Part shown: in pieces, positions 44,379-54,600 of the stretch
Position numbering within the stretch: position 1 is the first letter of the stretch
Layout: each line of letters starts with the position of its first letter
Source: Methylococcales bacterium
Lineage (GTDB): Bacteria > Pseudomonadota > Gammaproteobacteria > Methylococcales > Methylomonadaceae
DNA length: 64,000 bases
Reading direction: 5' to 3'
Assembly (NCBI GenBank): GCA_030949405.1
Contig: JAUZSN010000002.1
Location: 1,970,553 to 2,034,552, forward strand
Notes under the pieces: generated by a model
Told to the model about the DNA's origin: nothing
The model's input: the letters and a program-made list of their open reading frames with translations, nothing else
Databases searched by the model: none
Program-made: the position numbers and the translations under genes

Positions 44379-44503
44379 GACTTATAAAATCTAAATGATT
44401 GGTACATATAGGTTGTACCTTAAAAGTGGATTTTAGCACGTAGGCTAAAGCAAGGAACGAACGCCAACAATATTGGCAATTATTTAAAAAGCCAAAGATA
44501 GCG

Positions 44504-44574
44504 ACTACCAACTTAAGGCGGGACAAATTGAGGTTAAGCCTCACTCCATAGTGTCCCGTCTTAAGTAGGTAGCC
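44504..44574. repeat. Palindromic element copy E
   Basis: This is a near-complete copy of about 70 bp: ACTACCAACTTAAGGCGGGA at the left and GTCCCGTCTTAAGTAGGTAG with CC at the right, with the GAGGTTAAGCC centre. It lies between two minus-strand genes of unknown function. The ORF across it on the minus strand is not a gene. Confidence 0.8.
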
Positions 44575-44671
44575 TTGCATAGAGGTGAGTTTACTATGCA
44601 AGCAAGGGAGGATAACGCTTCGCTTCCGCACGCCGTGAGCTTCGCATTATAGCTGGCATTTCGGTAGGATG

Positions 44672-44908
44672 CTATCCACGTAAAACCGCAATGCCTTTTT
44701 TACGTTGCGCATGAATAATTTTTAATTCCATCACCAATAACTTTTTACTTTCTTTATGGGTACATATCTTTACTTTATCTTTAACTTTTAATTCTTTTTT
44801 CTTTAATTTCTTTAAAATCTTTTTTAACGCGTCACGTCGTTTGTTTTTTTTATGAACATCAGTATTTAACAGAGCATGTAACTTAGCTAACAATTTTTTT
44901 TGGGTCAT
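44672..44908 (-). CDS. Small, very basic helical protein
   Basis: The 78-residue protein has about one third Lys and Arg (RRDALKKILKKLKKKELKVK), is predicted fully helical and has no cysteine pair or membrane segment. A GGATAAATCTT stretch precedes the ATG. It could bind nucleic acid, but nothing beyond charge supports this. Coding status is moderate; low-complexity Lys codons arise easily in AT-rich DNA. Confidence 0.45.
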   Translation of the reverse strand: MTQKKLLAKLHALLNTDVHKKNKRRDALKKILKKLKKKELKVKDKVKICTHKESKKLLVMELKIIHAQRKKGIAVLRG

Positions 44909-45015
44909 AAGATTTATCCAAATTATAAATATCGTTGATTGGCATTAGTTAAAATAACAAAAACGTAAAGTAACTCGAAATAAATAATATACCCATAAGT
45001 TGAGAATTTTTCCAT

Positions 45016-45053
45016 TCATACTTCGACAAGCTCGGCACGAACGGTTTAACTTG
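45016..45053. repeat. Isolated REP-like core without the outer element
   Basis: CATTCATACTTCGACAAGCT and GGCACGAACGGTTTAAC match the nested core seen inside palindromic copies D and G. Here it stands without the GGCTACCAACTTAAG ends, so the core is an independent repeat. Confidence 0.6.
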
Positions 45054-45111
45054 ATGGTGAGAATAATATATTAGGGTAAGTTATTTTTTGCGAGTTACCT
45101 AACAAGGGAGA

Positions 45112-46935
45112 CTATTTTTCATCCATTGTATCGACAACATCCTGAATTTCTGTTTCATTTAAGGCTAATTGAGATTCTACTTGTGCATTGTCTGAATTAG
45201 AAAATATAAATAACGTTTCAGCGGCTTTAATAAGGTCTTTCTTGATTCGGTACATATAAGCCGTATCATTAATTAATGATGTCCCCGTTTCAGGGGTTAT
45301 ATGCTGTTCTCTGATGAGCGTTTCAACTGATCGATTCATTTGTACATCATTGTCTTCTAGTTTAATTTTTAAAGCATCAAATGATAATAAAGGTAACTCA
45401 TCTTCGCTAATATCTTTTCTTACTGCTTCGATTTCTTGTATTAAAGAAACGATTTGATAGGCGATATTATTATATTCTGTGACTGTTGCGGTATTCTTTG
45501 AGGTTTTAAAACGAATAAGATTTTTTTGTAAATGTTTGGTTTCTTTAATCGCTTCAACTAAATTTTTATTAGCCGCTCTTAACCAGGTTAACCCTGATGA
45601 TTGCTCCATTTCCCAAGTGAACTTTGCTTGGCTAATGAACGCTATAATAGCACTGTATATACCTTTTATACGTTTTTCATAACCCGCATCTATATCATAT
45701 TCAACATGATGTTGTCGTTTTTGTATTAAGTCGGCTAAGTCGACATTAGAGGATAATTCCGCACGCCGTAAACCAAAGGTGCGTAAAATTACATGGATGG
45801 CATTATCATAAAGATGTGTACTTTCTTGACGTACCGCTTCCAATACTGTTTCGGGAAACTCCATTGCGGAATCCGTTAAATACTTGACTTTAAAAATATT
45901 AGGGCGTTTTGGTTTAAAAACTCTTTCTAAAAATATCACCATCCTATTAATAAAAGGTAACATGATAATAATACCGATAAGATTAAAAAGGCTATGGAAA
46001 GTCGCTAGTTTTAAGGTGTAATCGTTCGCATCAATACCTAGTGCATCGGTAATTATGGCCACGGCAATGACTAATTGTTTAATCAACAGCAATGCAATTA
46101 AACCCGTAGCCATATTAAAAATTAAATGGGCGGCGGCTAAACGTTTTCCCTGTACATTCGCACTTAAAGAACCAATAATCGCAGTGATGGTTGTACCGAC
46201 ATTAGAGCCAATTGCCAAGGCTAAGGCATTATCATAAGTAATTTGCTGAACTGAGAGTGCGGTAATAATCAATACCATTGTGGCATGACTAGACTGCATA
46301 ATGACCGTAGCCATAATGCCTATTAAGGTATACAGCAGTAAACCTTTGACTCCGCTTAAGGAGTAATCAACTAAATTGAGGGTACTTTTAAAGGCTTCAA
46401 AACTTTCTTTCATGTAATGAATCCCTAAAAATAAAAAACCTAAGCCTGCCAAAATATAACCGAACCCTTTGATTTTTTTATTTTCTTGGAAAACAAATAA
46501 CACTCCGAAAACTAGCATCGGCATGGCGTAAGCGGAGATTTTAACTTTTAATCCTAACCCCGCAATTAACCACGCACCTGTTGAAGTCCCTAGGTTTGCT
46601 CCGAAAATAATGCCGATACCCGCCGCAAGTTCTAATAAACCCGCGCTTAAAAAAGAAATGGTGATGATTGAAACCAGTGAACTGGATTGCATCAAGGTAG
46701 TGGAAATAAAGCCAAAGCTGAGGCTTTTCCATGTTTTATTGGTGGTTTTTTGTAAGATGCGTTCTAATACGCCCCCTGTGAAATGTCTAAAGCCTTGCTC
46801 TAGTGATAGCATTCCGAATAAGAATATTGAGATGCCTGCGGCTATGCCTTTAAAGTCGGGACTTAGCCAGAGTAAATAGCTTAAAACTAGGACGACAAGG
46901 GCTAATAAAAAATTTCGTATCATAAAATCACCCAT
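45112..46935 (-). CDS. Na/Pi-cotransporter family protein with PhoU-like C-terminus
   Basis: The 607-residue protein has two inverted halves of the Na/Pi-cotransport fold. Each has a Q-S-S motif: LMQSSSLVSIITISFLSAG near 80-98 and IMQSSHATMVLII near 212. Eight or more membrane helices follow up to about 330. A cytoplasmic PhoU-like helical domain (about 350-590) follows. NptA/YjbB-type proteins move phosphate across the inner membrane, often outward; the PhoU part suggests regulation. An ATG at 46923 is an alternative start. Confidence 0.88.
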   Translation of the reverse strand: MGDFMIRNFLLALVVLVLSYLLWLSPDFKGIAAGISIFLFGMLSLEQGFRHFTGGVLERILQKTTNKTWKSLSFGFISTTLMQSSSLVSIITISFLSAGLLELAAGIGIIFGANLGTSTGAWLIAGLGLKVKISAYAMPMLVFGVLFVFQENKKIKGFGYILAGLGFLFLGIHYMKESFEAFKSTLNLVDYSLSGVKGLLLYTLIGIMATVIMQSSHATMVLIITALSVQQITYDNALALAIGSNVGTTITAIIGSLSANVQGKRLAAAHLIFNMATGLIALLLIKQLVIAVAIITDALGIDANDYTLKLATFHSLFNLIGIIIMLPFINRMVIFLERVFKPKRPNIFKVKYLTDSAMEFPETVLEAVRQESTHLYDNAIHVILRTFGLRRAELSSNVDLADLIQKRQHHVEYDIDAGYEKRIKGIYSAIIAFISQAKFTWEMEQSSGLTWLRAANKNLVEAIKETKHLQKNLIRFKTSKNTATVTEYNNIAYQIVSLIQEIEAVRKDISEDELPLLSFDALKIKLEDNDVQMNRSVETLIREQHITPETGTSLINDTAYMYRIKKDLIKAAETLFIFSNSDNAQVESQLALNETEIQDVVDTMDEK

Positions 46936-47053
46936 CCTAGCTTTTAGTGTTAAATTAATTGGACTGATTTAGTTTGATTGGTTCTTTTAGGGTGTTTGAA
47001 AATGGAGTGTATATACGGTTTATAGTATGTCAAATTTTAATAAGCAACTCACT

Positions 47054-48079
47054 TCATCCAAACCGCTCACAATAAATATTTTCCGCACTAATTCCCTGTT
47101 CCAGCGCAATTTCAGTGGTAATCTCAACCAACCGTGGGGGGCCACACAAATAAATATCAGGTAAAATATCCGTTTGCTTCAAATGTTCAACCAACGCATC
47201 CGCTGGTGTTCCTCGAAATCCATCCCATTCATCCGAAGGCTTCCAAACACAAAGTGTCACTACTAATTTAGGTAAACTTCGTTGTAAATCCGCTAATTCT
47301 TCACGACAAAAAATTTCTGCCTCATTATTGACCCCTAAAAATAATTGCGTAGGATGATCTTCACCCCAGTCGGCCATTCGTCGTAAAATAGATAAGAAAG
47401 GAGCAAGTCCCGTTCCCCCTGCAATAAAACAACGTGGATTTAAACACTGACCTTGAAGCCCAAACGTTCCGCTCGGCCCATGTACGTTTAGCACTTGCCC
47501 AACTTCGGCTTGATTTTGTAGAAATTGAGAAAACTGTCCTTGATCTTGCAAACGAATTAAAAACTCTAATCGTCCTTCCCAATTAGTGGTATTCGCAATC
47601 GAATAAGCCCGTTTTAACGCTAAGTCAGGCACGTCTAATTCAATAAATTGCCCCGCTTCAAAATCAAAAGTTAAGCCCTTTTCTTCATCATCCAATAAGT
47701 TTAAAACCAATAATACTGTGCGTTCGGCTAACGGTTTTATCGCTGTAATCGTTGCCTTACGGGGTAATGCTTGTCGGTTTTGAATTCTATCCGCATTATA
47801 AGGTGTGTGAATCACTAAATCACTGCGTGGGTAAGTACGGCATAATAGAAGATCCTTAGTTTCCGCTGCATTTTCAGGTAATAAGCCTTCACTGTAGTTT
47901 TTTAATTCATAATCACCGCTGTCACAGACTGCGAGACAAGATCCACAGCTCCCCATTTTACAAATAGCAGGGGGGAAAAAACCGACCGCTTCAGCCGCAT
48001 CTTGTATCGTTTGTGAAGGTTCACAATTAAATTGAATTTTTTCACCATCTAACGTGGCTAAGGTAATCGAATGACTCAT
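47054..48079 (-). CDS. MmoC-like 2Fe-2S/FAD/NAD reductase, probable Hcp reductase
   Basis: Order in 341 residues: plant-type ferredoxin domain (1-90, with C40, C45, C48 and C80), FAD domain (about 105-200, RAYSIAN at 156) and NAD domain (GGTGLAPFLSILRRM near 230, CGPPRLVEI near 320). The ferredoxin tail LLCRTYPRSDLVIHTPY and the stretch EGRLEFLIR, then VGQVLNVHGPSGTFGL, closely follow MmoC, the soluble methane monooxygenase reductase. No mmoXYBZD genes are near. It lies 69 bp after hcp, in the place where Hcr sits in E. coli, so it probably feeds electrons from NADH to Hcp. Confidence 0.85.
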   Translation of the reverse strand: MSHSITLATLDGEKIQFNCEPSQTIQDAAEAVGFFPPAICKMGSCGSCLAVCDSGDYELKNYSEGLLPENAAETKDLLLCRTYPRSDLVIHTPYNADRIQNRQALPRKATITAIKPLAERTVLLVLNLLDDEEKGLTFDFEAGQFIELDVPDLALKRAYSIANTTNWEGRLEFLIRLQDQGQFSQFLQNQAEVGQVLNVHGPSGTFGLQGQCLNPRCFIAGGTGLAPFLSILRRMADWGEDHPTQLFLGVNNEAEIFCREELADLQRSLPKLVVTLCVWKPSDEWDGFRGTPADALVEHLKQTDILPDIYLCGPPRLVEITTEIALEQGISAENIYCERFG

Positions 48080-48111
48080 AATAAATTGTTAGTTAAAGGA
48101 TCAGAGAAAAT

Positions 48112-48137
48112 AAAAAAGCCGACGAGATGTCGGCTTT
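48112..48137 (-). terminator. Intrinsic terminator between hcp and the reductase
   Basis: On the minus strand AAAGCCGAC and GTCGGCTTT (48115-48137) form a 9-bp stem with a 5-base loop, followed directly by TTTTTTA. It should lower expression of the reductase relative to hcp. Confidence 0.8.
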
Positions 48138-48148
48138 CTACACTTTTT

Positions 48149-49813
48149 TTAAGCCGCTTGGCCTAATGCCGCTGCTAAATCTTCTGCAGGGTCTCCATTA
48201 GCTTTAAGATCAAATTTATCCACTAAGATCGCTAAAACACTTGGGGTTACAAAAGCAGGCAGTGATGGGCCTAAATGAATGCCGCGTATACCTAATGATA
48301 ATAAGGTTAATAAGACCGCAACCGCTTTTTGCTCAAACCATGACACCATAAAGGATAACGGTAATTCATTCACGTTACACTCAAACGCATCCGCTAAGGC
48401 ACTGGCTATCTGAATCGCAGAATAAGAGTCATTACATTGACCTATATCTAATAAGCGAGGAATACCGCCAATGTTCCCAAAATCTTGCTCATGAAAACGA
48501 TATTTACCACAACCTAGGGTTAAAATAACGCTGTCATCAGGTGTTTTTTCTGCTAATTCGGTGTAATAGTTACGACCTGGTGCCGCGCCATCACAACCGC
48601 CAATTAAAAAGAAATGTTTGATAGCACCACTTTTAACGGCATCAACCACTTGATCGGCCATGCCTAAAACCGCATGATGACCAAAACCAACGGTGACTGA
48701 TTTTTCAGGCATATCTTCTTTAAACCCTGGCATTGCTGAGGCAATTTGAATTAAGGGCGCGAAATTATGATTATCTAAATGACGAACGCCTTGCCAACCG
48801 ACAGGGCCTGCTGTAAATATCCGCTGTTTATACGCCGCTGTGGGTTCAATTAAACAATTTGAAGTCATCAAAATAGGCCCTGGAAAGGCTGCAAATTCTT
48901 CATTTTGATTTTGCCACGCGCCGCCATAATTACCCACTAAATGTGGATAAGAACGTAAAACAGGATAAGCATGGGCAGGTAACATTTCCCCGTGGGTATA
49001 AATATTAATCCCTTTATCTTTCGTTTGTTCTAATAATTCGTGTAAATCTTTTAAATCATGCCCACTCACTAAAATAGCTTTGCCTTTTACCGCAGTTACT
49101 CGAGCTTGTGCAGGTTCTTGAGCGCCAAAATTACCGGTGTTTGCCCCATCTAACATTTCCATTACGGTTAAATTAATAGAGCCTACTTCCATGTTACCCG
49201 CTAATAGTGCATTTGCATCGGTGGGTTCACTGGCGAGAAAATCTAACGTTTTTTCAATACCCGCATAAACTTCATCTTCTTCGTACCCTAAAACATAGGC
49301 ATGATACGCATAAGCGGCAACGCCTTTTAAACCATAGAGCATCATTGCTCTTAAACCCACAATATCATCGCCGATAGCATCACGGTCAGCGGTGATTGCG
49401 CCCCATTTAGCTTGCATTAATAAGTCATCCTGACTCGTTGCGGGAATAAAACTAGCCGACCCTTTTAATTCCTCAATTTGTTGTTCTTGTTCTTTAGCGG
49501 CTGACTCATAAAGGGCTTTAACACGATCACGCGTATCCACCGCTTCATGGATTAATTCAACAAAGCGATTGGCGTTAAAATTAACATTGGTTAAGGTTGT
49601 GAACAAACCATATAAAATAAACTCATCGGCTTTTTTATCGGTTTTACCTAAATCACGCGCACGCTTTCCATATTGAGCAATGCCTTTAATCGCATAGACC
49701 AATAAGTCTTGTAAATCGGATGTCGTTGAATCTTTACCACACACGCCTTTTTCAGTTGAGCAACCATTACCACTGTCTGTACGGGTCGTTTGGTCGCATT
49801 GATAACAAAACAT
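48149..49813 (-). CDS. hcp: Hybrid-cluster protein (hydroxylamine/NO reductase)
   Basis: The 554-residue protein is Hcp. The N-terminal Fe-S motif is C3-x2-C6-x11-C18-x6-C25, the class II spacing seen in E. coli. The hybrid-cluster ligands appear as the Glu/His region [27 protein letters not shown] near 343, [10 protein letters not shown] and [10 protein letters not shown] near 425. Class II Hcp reduces nitric oxide and protects against nitrosative stress. Control fits NorR: norR is divergent, with a sigma-54 promoter in between. The partner reductase lies downstream after a terminator. Confidence 0.96.
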   Translation of the reverse strand: MFCYQCDQTTRTDSGNGCSTEKGVCGKDSTTSDLQDLLVYAIKGIAQYGKRARDLGKTDKKADEFILYGLFTTLTNVNFNANRFVELIHEAVDTRDRVKALYESAAKEQEQQIEELKGSASFIPATSQDDLLMQAKWGAITADRDAIGDDIVGLRAMMLYGLKGVAAYAYHAYVLGYEEDEVYAGIEKTLDFLASEPTDANALLAGNMEVGSINLTVMEMLDGANTGNFGAQEPAQARVTAVKGKAILVSGHDLKDLHELLEQTKDKGINIYTHGEMLPAHAYPVLRSYPHLVGNYGGAWQNQNEEFAAFPGPILMTSNCLIEPTAAYKQRIFTAGPVGWQGVRHLDNHNFAPLIQIASAMPGFKEDMPEKSVTVGFGHHAVLGMADQVVDAVKSGAIKHFFLIGGCDGAAPGRNYYTELAEKTPDDSVILTLGCGKYRFHEQDFGNIGGIPRLLDIGQCNDSYSAIQIASALADAFECNVNELPLSFMVSWFEQKAVAVLLTLLSLGIRGIHLGPSLPAFVTPSVLAILVDKFDLKANGDPAEDLAAALGQAA

Positions 49814-49906
49814 AGTAAAACCTCTTAAATTATTTGAAATAGTTTGCTTAAAATATCAAATGCGTAGGGTAGGTCATACCACCCTATGCATTATTTATAT
49901 AATAAA

Positions 49907-49921
49907 GCATTTCTTATGCCA
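49907..49921 (-). promoter_or_regulatory. Sigma-54 promoter of hcp
   Basis: On the minus strand TGGCATAAGAAATGC places GG and GC exactly 10 bp apart, as in the -24/-12 consensus. It lies about 95 bp upstream of the hcp ATG. A transcript from here would start with an inverted repeat (TGCGTAGGGTAGGT and ACCACCCTATGCA, 49861-49890). Confidence 0.75.
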
Positions 49922-49962
49922 ACAATAAAATATTTTACTTTCAATGTGTTATTAGTGGCGTT

Positions 49963-49973
49963 GTGTTAATAAC
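49963..49973. promoter_or_regulatory. Candidate NorR binding site 1
   Basis: GTGTTAATAAC fits the GT-N7-AC core of NorR sites. It lies about 45 bp upstream of the sigma-54 promoter, an enhancer distance. Confidence 0.5.
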
Positions 49974-50008
49974 AACGAGTAAAATGTTATTTTTTTAACA
50001 ACGAAGTT

Positions 50009-50019
50009 GTAAAAATGAC
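50009..50019. promoter_or_regulatory. Candidate NorR binding site 2
   Basis: GTAAAAATGAC fits GT-N7-AC and overlaps the norR start codon, so NorR might also repress itself. Confidence 0.4.
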
Positions 50020-51559
50020 AACGAATTTATTATTTAATACTTTAATGAGTTTGGTTAATGATTTATCATGCCAATTACCCTCTCAACAACGTTATCAACA
50101 TTTATTGGAAACGTTACGGGCTTTATTTCCTTGTGATGCCTGTGCGTTACTCCGACGTGAACAGAATTATCTGGTGCCTTTAGCGATCAATGGCTTAAGC
50201 GAAGATACCTTGGGGCGGCGTTTTTTAATTTCCGAACAACCCCGTTTAGCGATGATTTTAGAAGCCCACGGTTCAATACGGTTTCCTGCCGATTCGCCTT
50301 TACCTGATCCTTACGACGGTCTTATTGATAAAAGTGAGGCTCAACTTAATGTGCATGATTGTATGGGCGTAACGCTTTATATTGATGACCAAGCCTGGGG
50401 GGTTTTAACCTTTGACGCGCTCATTCCAGGAACATTTGATTCGATTAACCAACAAATGTTACAAACATTTATTGGCTTAACCGAGGCAACGGTTAAAGTT
50501 GCCAATTTAATTGTTTCTTTGGAATCACGGGTCAAACAAGCAGAACAATCTTTATTAGAAGAAACCCATCGTTTAGATATGATTGGCAATAGCGTACAAA
50601 TGCAAGCACTTAATCATGAAATATCGGTCGTGGCTCCCTCGGATTTATCGGTCTTAATTTTAGGTGAAACGGGGGTGGGAAAAGAGTTAGTGGCTCATCA
50701 AATACACGCGCTTTCTAAACGTGCCGAGCAGGCGATGATTTATGTCAATTGTGCCGCGTTACCTGAAAATATTGCTGAAAGTGAATTATTTGGACATTCT
50801 AAAGGGGCTTTTTCAGGGGCGACAGCGGATAGAACAGGAAAATTTGAACTAGCCAATGAAGGAACTATTTTTTTAGATGAAATTGGGGACTTACCATTAG
50901 CCTTACAGGGTAAAATATTGCGTACGTTACAAAATGGTGAAATTCAACGCGTGGGCAGTGATCGTTATATTAAAGTGAATATTCGGGTCATCGCGGCAAC
51001 TAATCGTAATTTACAAAAAGGGGTGGTCGAGGGGCATTTTCGTCCTGATTTATATCATAGACTCGCCGTTTATCCGATTTCGGTTCCTCCATTGAGAGAG
51101 CGGGGGAAGGATGTGTTATTAATTTCAGGACTTTTTTTAGAAAAAAATAAACAACGCTTAGGTGTACAAGGGTTAAGGCTTGATGAAACCGCCAAACAAA
51201 TGCTATTGACGTATCAATGGCCTGGTAATATTCGAGAGTTAGAGCATCTTTTAAGTCGTGCGGCATTAAAAGCCGTCGCAGAAGAGGGCGGTCAAAAACG
51301 TGTTTTGACAATTTATTGCCAACATTTAGATATTATTGATGAGGTAAGTAGCTCGCCCCCATCCTTTGATGAGCCTGCTTTTCAGCTACCCTCGACTCAA
51401 AAAAATCTTAAAAGGCAAGTCGATGAATTTAAAAAGCACTTAATTAGCCAAAAATTAAATGAAAATCAAGGTAATTGTGCTAAAACCGCGCAAATGCTTG
51501 GTTTAGATCGAGGAAATTTTCACCGATTATTAAAACGCTTACAAATTGAGTCATTTTAA
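50015..51559 (+). CDS. norR: NorR, NO-responsive sigma-54 activator
   Basis: Order in 514 residues: GAF domain (1-165), AAA+ domain and Fis-type helix-turn-helix (about 475-510). Residues matching the E. coli non-haem iron site are present: RFPADSPLPDPYDGL, HDCMGV with its Cys near 116, and LTFDAL with Asp near 134. The AAA+ core has Walker A GETGVGKE (217-224), the sigma-54 loop GAFSGAT (265-271) and FLDEIGDLP. NO binding relieves GAF repression and lets NorR open the sigma-54 promoter. Divergent hcp is the likely target; no norVW is in the window. Confidence 0.95.
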   Translation: MTTNLLFNTLMSLVNDLSCQLPSQQRYQHLLETLRALFPCDACALLRREQNYLVPLAINGLSEDTLGRRFLISEQPRLAMILEAHGSIRFPADSPLPDPYDGLIDKSEAQLNVHDCMGVTLYIDDQAWGVLTFDALIPGTFDSINQQMLQTFIGLTEATVKVANLIVSLESRVKQAEQSLLEETHRLDMIGNSVQMQALNHEISVVAPSDLSVLILGETGVGKELVAHQIHALSKRAEQAMIYVNCAALPENIAESELFGHSKGAFSGATADRTGKFELANEGTIFLDEIGDLPLALQGKILRTLQNGEIQRVGSDRYIKVNIRVIAATNRNLQKGVVEGHFRPDLYHRLAVYPISVPPLRERGKDVLLISGLFLEKNKQRLGVQGLRLDETAKQMLLTYQWPGNIRELEHLLSRAALKAVAEEGGQKRVLTIYCQHLDIIDEVSSSPPSFDEPAFQLPSTQKNLKRQVDEFKKHLISQKLNENQGNCAKTAQMLGLDRGNFHRLLKRLQIESF

Positions 51560-51668
51560 AAAGTGGATTAATCAAACTTGATCTATATCACTTTAAATAG
51601 ATGATAAATCTTTAGATTAAGGTTACACTTGAAAAAAATCACATCACTTTTTTTGTCAGGAATTAGTT

Positions 51669-54600
51669 ATGAAACTAATTAATCATTTATTTTTATTATT
51701 ACTATTATTTTCTCCCCTTACACAAGCTACTATCTTAACCATTGATAAAGTTCCAGCCCCCTTAAAGCCTTGGGTTGACTGGGTGCTGTTAGATGAAGTA
51801 GATTATAAGTGTCCTTTTTTAAACGACCGCTATCAAGAAAAACGGTGTGCTTGGCCAACGGAATTAGCGTTAGTCTTAGGCTCGCATCAAGGAAAATTTT
51901 CAAGCGATTGGAAAGTTTACAAAGAAAGTTGGGTGACTCTTCCTGGGAGTGATAAGCATTGGCCCGTAAATGTGACGGCTAATGATAAGAAAGTGCAGGT
52001 GATAAAGCACGACGGCAAACCTATGATTAAACTTTCTTCGGGTGCTTATACCCTTAAAGGTGAGTTATTATGGGATGCTATTCCTGAAAATTTAAATATC
52101 CCCGCTAACAGTGGCTTAATCACCTTAACCATTAATGATAAACGGATTGCTTACCCTGCGATTAAAAAAAATTCAGTTTGGTTGAAAGAAAGTGATCGAG
52201 GACAAAAAAAAACTAAAAATATTCAAAATAAATTAGATGTGCAAATTTTTAGGCAAGTGAATGATGAGGTTCCTTTGCAATTAATTACGTATATGGAATT
52301 AGATGTTTCGGGTGTAGAGCGTGAAATTAAATTACCTTATGCGTTATTAGCTGATTTTATTCCGACCGATTTAAAAAGTGGTTTACCCGCTAGAATTGAA
52401 GCGGATGGCCAGTTATCGGTACAAGTTCGGCCGGGTCGTTGGCATATTGAACTCCATTCGCGTTACCCTAAACCCTTAAAGGAATTAGCGTTAGCGATTG
52501 AAGATAAAAGTTGGCCTGCGAGTGAAATTTGGGTATTTAACGCACAACCTTATCAACGGGTTGTTGAAGTTCAAAACGTAGTACCGATTGATCCTAGCCA
52601 AACAAACTTACCCGCTGCCTGGAAAAAACTCCCTGCTTATCAGATAAATCAAGGCGAGGTGATGAAATTTAATGTTATCCAGCGTGGTGATCCTGAACCT
52701 GAACCCAATAAACTCCAATTAAGACGCGAGTTATGGCTTGATTTTAACGGCCAAGGCTATACCATTCAAGATAAAATTAATGGAAAAATGACCAATGGTT
52801 GGCGATTAGAAGCCTTAGCGGAAACTCAATTAGGGCAAGTCAAGTTAAATAGTCAAAACCAATTAATTACGCAACTAAAAGGCTCAAAACAACAAGGGGT
52901 TGAGGTTAGAAAAGGCAGTTTAAAGTTAAAGGCGGACAGTCGGTTCACAGGGGATATTAATCATCTTAGTGCGGTGGGTTGGCAGCAAACGTTTCATCAT
53001 GTCAGTACTGAATTAAATCTCCCGCCCGGTTGGCGTTTATTAGCAGCGACTGGGGTTGATAATGTACCTAATAGTTGGATTTCTCGCTGGACGTTGTTGG
53101 ATTTATTTTTAGTCTTAATCGCCTCGCTTGCCATTAGCCGTTTATGGAGTTTACCGTGGGGAATTTTTGCGTTATTAACCTTAGTGTTAATTTGGCATGA
53201 AACAGAGGCTCCCCAATATATATGGCTTAATATTATTACGGCCATTGCCTTAATTAAAGTATTACCCACGGGTATTTTTCTATCGTTTGTTCGACTTTAT
53301 CGTAACGGGTGCTGGGTTGTATTGATCATTATTACGATTCCTTTTTTAATCGCTCAAGTAAGGACGGCTATTTACCCACAACTGGAAAAACCGTGGAAAC
53401 AAATTACCGAACAAAGTCATCAAAAAATGCCGCAACTTAGCTCAATGGATCAAAATGAAGCAGTTGAAGAATCAAGGGCTAGGGGTATTTATGAAGCAGA
53501 TGATAATTTAATCGCCTCAGCACCCAAGCTCGAACAAAAAGTAAAGTCGAAGAAAGAACGGTTATTATCAAGTGCGAGTCGTCATCAAAATAATTACAGC
53601 TATGCTAAAAAATCGGTTAATTTTAATCGCATTGACCCCAATGCAAGTGTACAAACAGGATTAGGGGCTCCGCAATGGCATTGGAATAAAATCGAATTAT
53701 CATGGAATGGCTCGGTCGATAGTGAGCAGCAACTTAATCTTTGGTTATTGCCTCCATCTTTAACCTTAGTCTTAAACTTTATTCGTGCGATTGTCGTCTC
53801 TATTTTAAGCCTTTTAATGTTTGGTTTAATTAAAAAATTTAGTTTTAAATTTAGAGACTCATCGACAACTTTATTGCTGTGCTTGTTTGTCTTAACCGCC
53901 TTTCCAACTAATGAGGTGATCGCGGCTAATCAACCCGATTACCCTGAACAAACGTTGTTAGATGAATTAAAAGAGCGACTTATGGAAGCCGCCGATTGTG
54001 TGCCTGATTGTGCAGAAATTGCGGTAATGAAACTGACGATTAATAATGAAAAAATTATTATTCAATTAGAGGTTCATGTTTTAGAAACAGTCGCCATTCC
54101 ACTTCCTGCAAATTATAAACAATGGTTTCCCAATCAAGTCACCGTTAATAAGGAAATAGCAACGGCTTTATTACGTGATAACAATGGCGCGTTATGGTTA
54201 AATTTAACAAAAGGGATTCATCAAGTTGAGCTTTCAGGGGTCGTTCCACTGCACTCAAAATTTACCTTACCGCTGCCTTTAAAGCCCCATCATGTTACCT
54301 TGATGACTGATGGCTGGACCGTGAGTGGTGTCCATGAACATGGGATTGCAGAAGATCAATTACAATTTAACCAGATTAAAAATACACTGAAGCCCACTGA
54401 AATACAAGCTCTTGAGCAAGGCGTATTACCGCCTTTTATTCGTGTTGAACGAACTTTGGAGTTGGGATTAGATTGGCGATTAAAAACCCATATTACTCGT
54501 GTCGTCAAAAGTGATGTGGCAGTGGTTTTAGCCTTCCCGTTATTGAAAGGGGAGTCGGTAATAACGCCTGATATTCGGGTTAAAGATGATAACGTACAAG

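Noticed and set aside
44329-44631. 100-residue minus-strand ORF
   Set aside because: It runs through palindromic copy E and overlaps a better gene; no family features.
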